Shown: positions 1 to 13,100, numbered from the stretch's first letter. The stretch is DNA of 64,000 nucleotides from Edaphochlamys debaryana (GCA_016858145.1 JAEHOE010000049.1:186001-250000); one strand, 5' to 3'. Program-made: numbers and translations. The notes: generated by a model not told the origin, from the letters alone.

Positions 1-202
1 GGGCAGGATCTGAGATCCGGGATCCGCATCTTGTGGCCCACCTCGAGGCCCGGCGGCTGGCGCCCCAAGCTCCCAACCTTGCCTTCTTCGCTCTTACGGT
101 CATCGAACCTATCTAGCCTTCACGGCCACACTCGGCCGCCTATGGAGCTACCCGATGTCAGCGCCTAACAGAGCTCCCATGCGTGCCCTCCCTTGCCGAC
201 AG
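1..202. other. Upstream intron or unseen 5' exons of the DUF4378 gene
   Basis: No ORF or motif can be supported. A pyrimidine-rich stretch ending in an AG at 201-202 fits an intron 3' end, so this is probably intron plus perhaps an earlier exon. Confidence 0.3.
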
Positions 203-3065
203 GGCCTGATGGCAGACGCCCTGAACACCATGGTGGGACCCGGAGCGCCGCCCTCCATCTCCACCGCCCCCGCCCAGCTCACCTCCCCCCGCGGCGCCTC
301 GTCGCCCCGCGGCCCCGTGCAGCTGCTCACGCAGCCCCGCCACCGCCTGGCCCACGCCACGTCAGCGGAGGAGGCGCAGATCGAGGCCGCCGCCGCCACC
401 AAGCCGCCGGCCGAGGAGCCGGTAGCGGAAGAGCCCGAGGAGGAGGAGGAGGAGGAGTACGAGGACGACCTCGAGGTGGGCCTGTCATGTGCTCTGCCTG
501 AGCTGGTTTCCGAAGGATGCAGGGTTGGGCCCTGCCCCGGTCTGCTTGTGCTAGTTGGGCCCGCCCCCTCCCCAAGTGCTGTGGCCCCTTTCAAGTGCTA
601 GGGGCGGCGCGCTGGCAGTTGCGTGGTTCCTTGATGTGCGCTGGCAGCAAAGGGAAGTGCAAGCCTTGTGAGTGGCGTGCTGATTATGTGATGTGTCGCG
701 ATGTGTGCCCTTTCAGGCGCCGTCCGACAGTGGTGGGTCCGGCAAGGAGCCCGCGGCGGAGCGCAGCGGCGGCTCCGGGGCCGAGGGTGAGGCGTCCATC
801 AGCATGAGCGCCGGCGACCTGGAGGGAGACATCGAGCTGGAGGAGGAGGTCGTGGAGGAGGGTGAGCCGCCGCAACGAGCCCCGCCCTGCTCCTCGCGCT
901 GCGTCTTTTCATCCCGGCCCTAGCCCTCCACGCTTCACACTGCCTTTCCTGTGCTGACCTGCCCCGGCCCCGGCCCCCACCCGTGCCTGTGTGCGTGCTT
1001 GCAGAGCCCCAGGCGAGCATGGACCTGCCCAGCCCTCTGCCGAGCGACTCAGACTCGATCGGCTCGCCGCGGAGGCCGACCTACGAGCCGCCCGGCGCCT
1101 CCAAGCTCTCGGCCGCCTCTGTGCCCGGCGGGGCGCTCGTGCCGGAGCGCTCGGACCGGGACCTCGCCAAGCAGACCAGCGACGAGGGCGCGGGCGGCGT
1201 GGGGCTCACAAGCGACGAAGACCTCGGGTGCGTGGGGTTTCTTGAGGCGGGATCGGACGCCGGATGGGGTGGGAGATGTAGGGGTTGGGGGACCGCTTGG
1301 GACGCCGGGACGCAGGACCGGGCGGGGCGGGAGCACAAGGGGGATGGTGGCGCGCCTGGGGGGCCGGGAGCTGTGTTGGGTGGGGAGCTGGGGCGTAGGC
1401 TAACATGGAGTGACGCGTGGTGCTGTTTGGTGTTGGTGCCGCAGGTGGGGCGGCGTGGAGGAGGAGACGGACCTGGACGACAGCTGGCAGCCCGACGTGT
1501 CGGGCCTCATCGCGCCAGAGGTACGTACGGCGTCCTGCTGGTTGGACTCGCTTCTTTCGTCTTGCTTGCTGCTTCCAACGCATTTTGTATAGTGCTCCCA
1601 CAATCATGCCCTCTTAACCCTGTCGGCGTTATGCTCACGCTGCCATACCACTCGTCCCTCCCCTCCTCCCGTGCGCGCAGATGGACCAGGCGGCCATTGA
1701 GCGCGAGAACGCGCCCGCCGTGTCCACCGCCCCCGAGGCCGTGGCGGGCTACGTGGAGCAGGTGCTGGAGCAGTTCATGGAGGGGCGGCCAGAGGTGAGC
1801 TCCTGCCCCCAGAGCCACACCAGCTCCGCTGCGCATCTCGGCGCCGCACTGCACGGGCCTGGTTGCGGTATGACCCCACAACCCTCAACCGCCCCTGCAA
1901 CCGCCCTCACCGCAAAAGCTGTGCCACCCGTCCCAACCCAACCCGCTCATCCCTGCCCGCCCACCCACCTGCGGTGCCCACCCCTGGAATTGCCCTTGCA
2001 ACTCGTACCGATGTACCCCGCTCCACCCACCCGCCCAACCACCCCCGCAGTTCATCCTGCCCGGCACCGAGCCGCTCAGCCTGGAGGGCTTCCTGGCGCA
2101 GGAGCGGCGCCTGGTGGACGCCAGCGAGGCGCAGCACATCCACAACAAGATGGTCTACGACGCAGTCAACGAGGCGCTGCTGGGCATCTACCGGGCAGCC
2201 AACCGCGTGCAGGTGCGGCGGCCGCCCTTGATGGTTGTGTTGGTGTTGCTGAGGAGCGCACTGGCATGGCTAAGCTTGGGTCCGGAAGCGCTGGGATTGC
2301 TGGGGTGGCGTGAGATGAGGTTCTCCGAGAGCACGTTGCTTGGCTGGGGCCGTTTGCGCTGTGAGCTGCTCGGGCGGCATGGCTGGGGCGCATAGTGGCG
2401 CGCAACGCACCCCGACCTCCACCCTTCCGTTTGCCCGGCCCTTTACCCCTTCGTTCGCCCCCAGCTGGCCCAGCCGTGGCTGGCCAAGAGCCGCGTGGTG
2501 AAGCCGCTGCCCAGCCCCGCCGAGATGGCGGCGCAGGTGCAAAAGCAGATCAAGGCCTGGTCTGCCATGCGCATGCGGGACCCCGCCGAGATCGACAAGG
2601 TAGGAGCGTCGCAGGCTGGGGGGGAGGCGAGGAGGCGGGCCAGTGGAGGGGCGCTGTGGAGAGGGCGGGGGCGGGCAGGGGCTTAGTGCGAAGGCCCCGG
2701 AAGGTTGCACTGGCGCAGGCGCGCTGCGGCGCCTGTGGCTGTTGCTAGGGATGCTGCCCGGGGTCCGTACCTTGTGGCTTGAGGTACCGTAACGTTCGGC
2801 TGTCCTCTGACCACCTTGCTTCCCCGGCCATGCCCCTCAGGTCCTGGCAGCGGACGCCCAGGAGGACGAGAAGGCGTGGGCGGACACGGCGGTGGAGGAG
2901 GCGGAGGTGCTGCGGGAGACGGCGGAGGCCATCTGGGCGGACCTCATTGCCGACACCGCAGCCGTGGTGGCCGGACTGGAGGAGGCGCTGTCTGGGCCGA
3001 GCAGCAGCGCGGGAGGGGCAGGGCCGGGGGCGCCGCCCATGCGGAGGCGCCTGGCGCCAGTTTAG
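203..3065 (+). CDS. DUF4378 (TRM/LONGIFOLIA-like) protein, 3' part
   Basis: Exons that join in phase: 203-475, 717-861, 1005-1227, 1445-1520, 1681-1794, 2051-2212, 2465-2599, 2841-3065 (stop TAG), giving 450 visible residues. A good acceptor (CAG) precedes position 203 in an open frame, so the gene probably begins upstream of the window; an ATG at 155 or 209 is the alternative. The first half is disordered, with an acidic run (EEEEEEYEDD) and many Ser/Pro. The last about 175 residues match DUF4378: YDAVNEALLGIY, then QPWL, then an EID-like helix, then DEKAWADTAVEEAEVLR and IWADLIADTAAVVAGLE. In land plants this domain ends TRM/LONGIFOLIA proteins, which bind the TON1-TRM-PP2A complex and microtubules. 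A cytoskeletal role here is inference from the family. TGTAA at 3091-3095 is a likely poly(A) signal. Confidence 0.72.
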
Positions 3066-3769
3066 GCTGGGGGCTGGGTGTGATGGCTGTTGTAAGGGGC
3101 AGGCAGGGGACTGGGGGCGCCGCTTGCGAGCTGGCTGTATTAAGTGGGGAAGATGGAAAGGCAAGCCGGCTTTAGCTACGGCTTTAGTGCACATTGTTGC
3201 GGGCTTAAGTGGGGCTTGTTGACGTGAACACGTGCGAACTACGCCAGTCGCAGTTGTTTCCTGCGGGCCGGGGGTACCAATACCAACTAACGGCCGGGTA
3301 TGGACTTTGGCTTGAGTGAGGGCTATAAGAATGTGACCGCAGGTGTGGCATAGCTGCGTGGGTAGCAGCAACGAATGAGCCCTAGCACTGCATGCGCGTG
3401 CGTCGGGAGGGATGGGGATGCATCAACATAGAGGGGCCGTCCAAGCAAGGCGGAAGATCTGGCTCTGGCTCTGCGCCTGGAGCGCCCCCATGCATGGTGG
3501 GTCGGAGTGCATGTAACATCTGCACAGGACATCTGCTCAGCAGCAAAGACAACTGTGCCACGAAGCCCTCGCGTGAAGCAAACTCGCGAGCTCCAGATCG
3601 GGAGCCGAGGAGCCTTCGCAGTATTCGCCGCGCTCTTGAGATTCTGCAAGCCTTGCTTTCGCCGCTTTCTAGCAGGCTCCCCGCACACACCCTGCCTGCT
3701 TCCGCAGCACCAACCGGCCAAGGCCCGGCGACCTCTCGCGCAGCTCCTTTGACGGCACAGCACGACACC
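3066..3769. other. Intergenic: 3' UTR of DUF4378 gene and promoter of the secreted-protein gene
   Basis: No convincing coding exon. TGTAA at 3091-3095, 26 bp after the stop of the upstream gene, probably ends that transcript. The rest should be the promoter and 5' UTR of the small secreted gene at 3770. An open + frame runs through part of it (from 3392) but has no conserved features. Confidence 0.4.
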
Positions 3770-4544
3770 ATGCGACCCCACGGCGCGGCCAGTCGGCAGA
3801 TGCTGCCCCTCCTGGCGCTGCTGGGGGCGGGGGCGGCTCTCGCGGTTGCGGCGGACAGCGGCAGCGGTGAGCACAGGGCATTGACCTGGGGCGGCTGCGA
3901 GAGCCTTGAGGCTGGCGGCGAAGGGCCTGCCGCCCTCCTGCCTGCGCGCTACCTCGTTCGGCCCGCTCCTTCCGGCCATGACAGCGCAACTTGCATTCAC
4001 CCCGCCCTCGAGGTTCTTGCCGCCCACTCCCTGCCCACGCCGCCCCTGTCCCTCCCAACTGCACCCACGCGCAGGCGCCCCGACCCTCGGCGGTGACGGC
4101 CCCACCCTGCGCCGTCTACTTGCCTTCGGCCCCGCGCCCGACGGCGCGGACACTCTCCTGGCGGCGGCGGCCCAGCCCCTGACCCACCACACGGTCTCCC
4201 GCACCAAGACCCACGCACCTCCGGGCCACCACGGCCGCTCCATTCCCCACACGGCCGCTCAGGTGGCGGCTGTCAGCACCCCAGAGCACGTTGCCGACAG
4301 CGGCAGCACCACCAACGCGGCTGCGCACACCACCGGCGGCGCCGCCAGCGCCATCGTGGGCGGCCGCCGGGGGCTGCAGCAGCAGCAGCAGCCTGCGCCG
4401 CCGCAGCACCAGAGCCGCGCGCGCCAGCCCCGCCGCCCCCCCACGGTCACCCCGATTCAGCTGCAGCGGGCCGGAGGGGCGGTGGTGGCGGACAACGGCC
4501 TGACGGGGCCCATCGGAAAGAGCGCGGTGGCGGGGGGCAGGTAG
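3770..4544 (+). CDS. Small secreted low-complexity protein, unknown function
   Basis: Two exons, 3770-3866 and 4075-4544 (stop TAG), join in phase across a GTGAGC...GCAG intron and give a 188-residue protein. The start is chosen because it opens a clean signal peptide: a short basic lead, then LPLLALLGAGAALAVAA, with probable cleavage near residue 28. The mature part is rich in Thr, Ala, His, Gly and Gln, with a QQQQQPAPPQHQ run and a basic RARQPRRPP segment. I see no cysteines for disulphides, no second membrane segment and no recognisable domain. Thr/Ser/Pro-rich secreted proteins in these algae are often O-glycosylated wall or matrix components, but that is inference. TGTAA motifs at 4748-4752 and 4759-4763 are likely poly(A) signals. 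Confidence 0.6.
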
Positions 4545-5610
4545 ATCGAAGCTGGAAAGGGATCAAAGGTTGAGGGGAGCGGTTGGCTAGTGCTCCCGTG
4601 GGGTAGTGCTGCCGCGGGGTTGCTTGACACTACTTGAATATGACCTAGGGCTCATGCCGGAGCCGCGGTGGGCTGCTCTATAGCCCAGCTAGGGGCTGAA
4701 GGCACGCGCCGCATCCTTGCTACGAATAATGAGGAACGGTCGTGAGCTGTAAGTACGTTGTAACTGAACGGTTGCACTCAGCCTGCCCCGCGGACATCTT
4801 CCTGTCACCCCTGCGTCACCTGATCCTCGTTACATACCGTATTACCGTACTCCCTAAATGCTTCAGCTCCTGAAGGACTGGGCCTCCTTGACTCCGTTCA
4901 CCGGGGCCATACTGTAACCTCGCTCGCACCCCGCGCCTACGACCCTACCCTGGTCCACACTCCATCCGTGCAGCCGATCCTGCCAACAATCCCTTACCAT
5001 GCCAGATCAAGTCAGCTAGCCACCAACGTCACAGCCATTTCCTCAGAGAACGAACAGACCTGCAACAGCCCCTTCAGTGTAGGAGAACTAAGGGCTACGG
5101 TAGTAGTCAGACGCATCACGTCGTAGATTCGTAGATAGAGATTTCAGCTGGCCACCCCGCTTCCCAGCCACAGCGCTAACCGAACGCCACCACCCGTCGC
5201 CAGGAGGGGCTGATGATGAACAGCAATGCGAGGTCCCGTCGGACATTACCGGTATGCACACCGGACTGAAACAACAGACCCCCAAGGAGTGCAGAAAGCA
5301 TGTCAGGCATAAGCTTCAAGAATACCCATGTCAGTTTCTTCCGATCCCTAATGACAAGTGCTCTTCCACGTAAAAGAACTGCGCTCCGTGCTTCCCCCCC
5401 GAGAGGTCATCACAAACAACGGGCACTAGTCTGATCCCGCCCCAACAGGTGATCACAGTAACCGGCCCAGCACGCCTCTGTAATCCACAGGTACCGTCAC
5501 GTCACGACCAGCTGTATCGGGAGACCCCAGGATTGGGGCCCCATCCGTGTGCGACCAGTACATGACGGGAGGTACAACTCCCCTGCAAGCCCTCACGTCA
5601 GCTCAGCTCG
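4545..5610. other. Intergenic between convergent genes (3' UTRs)
   Basis: Both neighbours end here (secreted protein on +, TKL kinase on -). The stretch has lower GC than the genes and no coding potential I can support. TGTAA at 4748, 4759 and 5484 on the + strand fits 3' processing of the secreted-protein transcript. Confidence 0.4.
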
Positions 5611-8600
5611 CTAGCTCACGAAGCATCCACACGCAAACTCTCTGAATGATCCATCTCCCTGCGCCTCCAGCGCTGCCTCGCTGGACGCCAGCCGCTGCAG
5701 CCGCCACAGCACTTGGCCCATGGGGGGCCGCCTACGGGGGCCGGGGCATTGCATGGGGGCATGCGAAGGGGCAGGGCCGTCAAACCACTGCGGTGATGGG
5801 CCCCTTCCGCATGCGTGCGAGCCGAGCGGACCAGGGAAGTCCCCGCCACCGCCTGCTGGCCGAGCGGATGGACCTACTAGGCTGGCCCCTGGCACCGCCT
5901 AGACCCCCCGTGTGCCTCTGTCGGTGTCACTGTCACGGCACGCACCTGTTGGGGTCCTGCTGCCAGCATTCTGTGATGAGAGCCCACACGGCGCCGGGGA
6001 TGCAGCCCACGCGCCCCGGCCGGTAGCCACGTGCCACCAGGGAGGCGTACTGCTGCGTTGACGTCAGCACCCTCGGAAGCTGTGTGCAGGGGCATGCCGG
6101 GGGGGGAGGCGATGTGAGCAGTGCGCGCGTCAGGGGTCATGGGTCAGGCGGTCCAAGCTCAGGCGTCAGGATCAGGCGTCAGGGCTCAGGGGTTAGCAAG
6201 GTCATGGAGAGGCATGGCGCACAGGTAAGATCATAGGCAGGGGCAGGAGGATGATATTGTGATGGGTTCAGGGGTTGCCAGGAAGGTCATGGGGAGGGAG
6301 GTACAGGGATGTTATCAGGGGCAGGAGGATGACACCGTAACACTCGCTGGTGACCCAAGGCGCTCACGTCAGGTCTCTTGGTTCCGATGTGGGAGACCAG
6401 CAGTGGCGTGCGGCTGAACAGCTCGTACAGCAGCACTCCGAAGCTGAACACGTCGGCCTGCATTCGGGCGGACACAGGGTACCGGTGCGATAGACAGGGG
6501 CATCAGCCACTGTTCCCCCTTTCCGGAATCCCAGACAGCTGCGGACCCCAAACATATTTGGCACAGATGAGCTGTCCTCCCGGCAGGGGCCCATTGAGAG
6601 GGGAGGCCGGTCAGGCCGCCGTACCCCGTGTTGATGCAGGCCCTGAACCCTCACCGTCGTAGAACATGCATACGCACCTTTTCGTTGTACGGCAGGCGCA
6701 TGCTCGAGTAAACCTCCGGGCTCATGGTCGAGTAGCTGCCAGTCTGGCCCGTCAGCCGGTACACGGCTTCGTAAGATAGAGTGTCGTACGGCACCGTGTA
6801 CAGCACGGCGTCGTGCGATTGTACCCCCGCCTCGCCACCGGCGTCTGCACTTCCCATGCTGGCGCTGACGGGCGGTGGCTGTACGGCAGATGTCCCTTCA
6901 TCTAACCGCTCCAACGGGAGGTGTCCCATGCTGACCACGACTTCAGCCACCGTGGTGGGTCGGGCGCCGTGAGCCGTGTCAACACCCGCGGGCGTCACAA
7001 ACCCACAGGCGCTGATCTGTCGCGTGTACGGCCCCTCCCCGGATCTTGCAACCGCAGATGGCCCCCGCCTCTGGCCCGGGTCGCTCGTGGTCGCACCCCG
7101 GCCCCGCCGGAGCCAGGCCGGCCCGCCTCCGCCGCCGCCAACTCCGCCCTCACACCCTCGCACTTTGCCGTCCAGCTGCCTAACACTGGTGCCCCGACCC
7201 GTGGTTCCGCTGACCAAGCTAGCCGGCGTTGTGGGGAGCGGGGCAGTGCCAGCATGGGCGGCCCCGATGCCCATCCAGGGGTACGGCACGGACATGCACC
7301 GCCTGGCCGCGCAGGGCCTGACGTCGAGCGGGACCAGCCGGAGGCTCGCGCCGCGGCCGCTGGGTACCGGCACGCCGCGGCTGTCACACGCCCCCTCTGG
7401 CTGCTTCCCTGCCGCAACATCTCTCTGGTGGCCGCGATGCGTGGGGTGCGGGAGTTGCTCCTCGCTGCCGGCTCCATCCAGAGATAGGTTGGGGCTGGGG
7501 CTGGGGCTGGGGCCAGCAGCTGGGGCCAGCAGGGGCGTGAAGAAGGTGGCGAGCGCTGGCAAGGGCCCGGCGCCGGCGGCGAGCGGGAGCTGCGGCCCCC
7601 GGAACAGGGGCTGCAGGGTGTGGCTGCGGCCGACCTCTTGCGCAGGGCACTGCAAAGGGCGGGGCGGCAATAAGGTCAAGGAGAAGAGTTTCAAGGGGCA
7701 GGCTGCATGGGCAGGCCGTCTGTTGGCCCTTGGCCGCACCCTTCGGCGGCCGCTGCACGCGTGGGTCTGGGCTGCAGGAGCGCAACCCCACGACCCTGGC
7801 GCGGGTAGCCCTGGCCGCCCTTGCCCTGCGTCCTGCCTCACCGCGCACAGGCCAAGGTCCCCCAGCTTGGCCACGGTGCGCAGCCGCCCGTCCTCGCCCG
7901 TCTCGCGGGTGAAGAGCACGTTGTCACACTGTGTCGCCCGGGCAAGCGGACAGTACAGACGGGCAAACGGGCAGGTCACGGACTCGCTGCAAGGCTACGA
8001 GTGAGGAGAGGGCCGAGGATTCACTGGCCCTCTTGAACAGGCGAACAGCACGTGGTGCGTGGGTGCGTGCAGCCACCAACCGCAAGCATGGCCCGCGCCC
8101 CCACCCGCCAAGCGGCGCCGGAGCCCACCCACCTTGACGTCCCGGTGCAGCACCGGGGGGCTCTGGGCATGCAGGTGTGCCACCGCCGCCGCCAGCTGCT
8201 GCGCCCACTGCAGCGCCTGGGCCCCGCTGTAGCGCGGCCTCCAGGGGGCGCGTTGCTGCCGCCCCAGCAGGTCCGCCAGCGAGCCTCCCTGGGGGCGGAC
8301 CAGCGAGTCAGGGTGACAGGGGTGGTGACCAAAGGTTGCCAATGACGCATTGCGTGTGGCGCTGTCCTGTCTGTCGCGCCGGCTGCCAACCTTCTGAGTG
8401 CCCCTCCGCTTACCCCCTTGGGGCCGGGGCGCTGGGCCCCACCTCCACCTCGAAGAGCACCTGCACGGACACTTCCAGTGCCCATGCGCGCGTACACCTC
8501 CTTCCCCCTTCCCACACCTCTCCTCGCACCCTTTCTCGCACCCCTTCCTACAACCCTTCCCGTGCCTCCCTCGAACCCTTCCCCCTCCGCCCCCACCTCC

Positions 8601-9433
8601 ATGAGCTCCAGCACCAGCGCAGGGGTGCCCTCCGTGTACCCCGGCTCGAGGCCGGGGAAGCCCAGCGGCAGCTCCAGTAGCGCCAGGCAGCGGACAAGGT
8701 GCCTAGAGGGCGGCCACAGGGTGGAGGGCGGAGGGGCGCGGGCGTGGATACGGCAGCAGCATGCACATGCGTTGGGACTTGGGAGCCGAGGTATGGTCCA
8801 AGAGGCAGCAGGTGCCCGGCAGGGCCGGTACGCTGAGGTGTGTCAAGCTGTCAACAGGCATTTTGGGTACGAGGATGACGATTCGAGCGGACGGGCGGGT
8901 GAAACGGGGGCTGCCTGGCCCACGGTCACTCACGGCGAGGGCCCCACTCGCAGCAGCGTGCGGCCCTCCTTGCGCAGCAGGGTGGCGGGGTCGTGGGGGT
9001 CGGTGTCATCAGCGACGTTGGCGTGCTTGGGCCTCAGCACCTGTGGGTGGCGGGGCAGCAGAAAGAGCGCGAGGGAGCTATGGAAGCGGTCACGCCCTTG
9101 GCTAGTGGCAGCAAATCGAGGCACGGCCTGGAGAGTTCTCATACGGCCAGTGACTGTGGTGGCCCACTCCAAAGGGAAAGCCCGCGTCAAGCGCGTCTCT
9201 GCTCTTATGCCGACCCCCCACGCCCCTCCCGCCCCGCGTACTGCCCCCACCTTGAGCGCGCACGGCAGGCCGTCATAGGTTGCGATGTGCACCGCCGACC
9301 ATGACCCAGTGCCCAGCAGCCGCCCGACGCACAACCGCTTGGCCAGCGCGCCTCCATCCCTGCAGCAGCCCGCGCTCTCGAGTTCCGTCAAGACGGGAGC
9401 CTTTTGTCTCCGCCACCCACAAGATGACCCCAT
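5611..9433 (-). CDS. Tyrosine-kinase-like (TKL) protein kinase with large activation-segment insert
   Basis: Nine exons read on the minus strand: 9433-9251, 9040-8934, 8702-8597, 8288-8133, 7928-7842, 7649-6678, 6457-6368, 6079-5946, 5731-5611; all phases agree and give 651 residues. Motifs in order: glycine loop GTGSWSAV (41-48), catalytic Lys61 (CALK), HRDVK (180-184) followed by CDN, DLG in place of DFG (208-210), SPE in place of APE (523-525), DVFSFGVLLYELF, and the TKL signature ITECWQQDPNRRPPM near the C-terminus. The kinase domain fills nearly the whole protein. Exon 6 adds about 300 low-complexity residues between DLG and SPE and is open throughout. All key catalytic residues are present, so it is probably active. 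The substrate is unknown. Confidence 0.82.
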
Positions 9434-10174
9434 GGACCTTGAGAGATGGTCCCGATGGGAGAGGTACCTAGCTTCTGCCTGAGCTTAACTATGCGCGTTG
9501 CATATGGCCTATAAGCGCAATTGGGCTCATCAAGAACCAGGCGCAATGTAGGGAGGCATGTGGTTAAACGGTCTCTCGCCGCCTGTTGAGCTCTAGCGCC
9601 TGGCTGAGCGACGAAAGCAAGAATGGCACTCTTCTGGCTCTTGTAAATAGCACAGTATCGTCAATTGGGGCTTCAGCCTCTGCGGTTAGGCACGACCGCG
9701 AGACACGTGCCAGGTCGTACTTGTCCGCCCCGTGCGTCTCCCCCACCGGAGTCCAGGGCGTTCACCTCGCGCCACCTTTCCCCCTCGGCCCACCGTCGCC
9801 CTAAGGTGACCACATAAGTCCTCAGTAACCTCCTTTGCCCATCGCGCGCCGGCAGTAGAGCCCCACGTCGCGAGTCCACTCGTGGCAATTGCATCGAACG
9901 AGGCCGGCATTGCGCAGACGGACGAATTTCTTCTCGCTCCGAACTCCCAGGTCATTGCAAAGCATACCTCCACTTGACACCGCATATATCTTCGAGGGGT
10001 AACCCATTTGAGCCCCCTTTCCCAGCCAGCTACCCATTCACCTCCCTTACCATGCCCCCTGTGCACTTCGCGCTTGACCAGCGACAGTTCAGCCACCCCA
10101 AGCTCCTTAACTCCCGCGCCCTCACGGCATTATGGCAGGAGCGCTCACCACTTCAAGGCACTACGTAATGCGGC
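9434..10174. other. Intergenic: promoter of TKL kinase and 3' flank of FT-A
   Basis: No coding exon supported. It holds the 5' flank of the minus-strand kinase (next to 9434) and the 3' UTR of the minus-strand gene that ends at 10175. Confidence 0.35.
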
Positions 10175-13100
10175 CTAAAACCAGTGCGGCCAGTCCGTGT
10201 ATCCGTCTCCGTCGAAGAGCGTGTCTAGGTCGTGGTGGTGCACGCAGCCCCGCAGCCAGAAGGCCATGGACACAACGTTGGACACCGTGTTGCCCACAAA
10301 GTAGGGCGCGGCGGCCTGGGGGAGAGGGGGCGGTGGGGGTGGAGTGTTAGACAGAGCAGGGTGCGGTGGGGGCGTGCGGGGGCCACACGCCGGCGGTGCC
10401 ACAGGGCTGCCAAGATCAAACTCCGCACCCCTACTGCGAGCCGAGAGACCGGTATCGCAGCCCACTCCCCTCGTGCCCCACCATGATGTTTAGGTCCGTG
10501 ATGAAGGACCGGGTGGCGTTGCAGCGTTGCTGCAGGTAGAGTGAAGGGCGGCAAGGGCGCGGGTGCGTCCAAACGGTTGGCCGGGAAGGAACACGCCCCA
10601 CCCTCTCAGGTAATGCACACCAACACGCTGCCAGAGCAAACCCTGCGGCCCCAGCCCTAACCCCTACCAACGCATCTGTACGGCAGCGACGCGCAACAGG
10701 CCCACCTCAATCGGGGCAGAGTTGAAGCGCCGCTGCAGTACAGCACATGAAAGCGCGAGAGCAGGCCAGGTTGCCAGACGGAGCATTTTGCTTGGTTGGC
10801 GCACTTGCGGGGCCTTGTGCCCAAGCTCAGCTTTGCCCTAGTTCAGAGCATGCTTGCTGTGCCCCGTAGCGCCCGCCTCTTCGTGGCCCGGCTCGCAGTG
10901 ATTGCCGCTTCGCCTCCACCCAACCTGCTCTGCTCCCCGCCCAACCACGCTTTCAGACATGCATAGGCGCCCACCCGCCCACGCACCTGCTCGTGTCCTA
11001 CTGTCACATTCGTCTCGTTCGCCTGCGGCGTTGCTTGTTGGAGGGGCGGCAGCCGAAGGTGGAAGGCCTTGCACTTCAGGACCCTGGTAGCGTGGGCAAT
11101 CACAACCTGCGGGGGCATTCGAGGCGTTGGGGGAGGCCATCCAGAGCAGAAGTGTACGGTACCACGGGATCTGATTTGCGCCGCCGTTGACACCTGGCAC
11201 GTGCACCGCCATCCACACAGCGCCCTGCCGTACAGCACATCTGTCGTACCTCAGCGAGCACAGGGTCGTCCCCCATGACCACGCACGTGCGTCCCCGTGC
11301 GCTGGGGTGCCGTGTGGCCAGAGCCACCATGCCCCCGAGCAGGGAGTGGTCCGAGTTGGTGCGGGCGCCGCGTCCCGCGTACTCGGCAATCTTGTCACCA
11401 CCTGGAGATGGGGGTACGGCAGGGCGATGGGGGGCACCGGGGGTTGTCAGATCCACCTCAACTGCCCTCACCAATTCTGTGTGATCTTTTTGATCCTCTG
11501 CCACGTGCTATCGCCGCGCAGCCCAAGCCCCAGCACGCCTCTCCCCAGATGCTGACCCAGCCGGCTCCCTGCCAGCCTGAGAGAGTACGCGCAGCCCCCG
11601 CAGCCCCCTGCCCCCCGCTCACCCCTCACATGCAGCGCCACGAATGGCTCGTCCGGCAGCGAGTGAAGCACTGCGTCCGCCTCCGCCTGCAGGGAGGGGT
11701 GCAGCGAGCGCCACAGGCCCACCGCGGCGGGGCACACCGCCTGCAGCAGAGCGCGCTTCACGGCCAGCCAGCGGGGGTGCTGAGGGGGCAGGGAGGCGAG
11801 CGGAGCGTGAGGTGCATTAGTCAGCAGCAACCCGCACGTGTCCTGCCATAGACGCACAAGCGCAGAGCAGCCGAAGCACGCACACGCCCTGGCTCTCCTG
11901 GCTCATGCGAGCAGCACATGACACTCCAGGCCCTCCCGCTCCGCCCCTCCATCTCCCACATGCTCCGACTGGGAGACGTTGTGTACGAACTTGCGCAGGG
12001 GCTTGTTGTAAGCGCGGTTCGTGAGGCCGCTGCGCTTGTGTACTGCGGGGGGCGGCGTGGTTGCAGGAAGGAATGAGGAGGGGGCCAGGGCTCATGGGAT
12101 GGAGGGTGGAGGAGCGAGCAAGGGCTCAGGCCCGTGTCGGATTTGGCGCGTGTGGAGGTCTAGGTCAGAGAGCTGCTTGTCGGTGTGCACTGGGCTCTGG
12201 GGCGGCAGAGCGGATAGGACACGGGCGGCAGGCGGCGCTGAGGACGGCCTGTTTGAGCCCCGATGGGCGGTTGAGGTCCGCTCACTGCTTGGGAATAACA
12301 CCATGTCACGAATGGCCCGAGTCTGGACGCTAGCAACCAGCCTCAGCCCGCGGGACAGGGCCGTGCAGGCACGCCGGCTACACCCCTCCTTCCACTAGGA
12401 AGCTCCGTGCCCCTTCGCCCTCGCTCCCCGCTCACTCAGGTCGTAGCAGCCCCGGTCCGCGAGGTCGCCTTTCCCGAAGGCGGACTCCACGCCGGGCGGA
12501 AGGAGCTGTGTGTGGCATGGGCATGGGCGACCGCACCAGTAGCATGTGGTTAGACAGGCATGGGCCAATCGGGACAGGACGCTTTGAACTACTTGGAGGT
12601 CCAGACGCCGTGGCCGCCCCACGGGCGCCCGTACCTTCCTCGGGCCATCCCTCAAGCCTGGACCCTAGGCCGTGATAGGGGCCTAGGCCCAGGCCCCAGG
12701 CTCTCCTCAGGACCAGAACCTCCCCACGAGTTTCCAGGCCTCGCCAGCCTAGGCGATATCCCGCGCCATGCACCTGGAAACCAGCCTCATCAGGGTCCGA
12801 TACGCCCAAACGAGGTGCGGTGCCCTGAGTGACTTCGGCTCCCTGTTCACCTAGTGCACCCGAAGGTTCCTGGCGCCCAAAGCATGTGCCCCCGGCCAGA
12901 CCCCTGCCCGCTGCTCACCTCTGGTAGGAAGAAGTCGCTCATCGGGTCATGCGATGTGTCTGCCGAAGAGACACCACAGGGGTTGCAGTTCAGCGGCGTG
13001 CACATGTTCCACACAGGGTTACTCTCTCTGTGCTGCCGTGCGCTGACCGAAGGCGCCATCCCAGGCACCAGTGCTGGGCCGCCCCCTTAGCGCACTTTGA

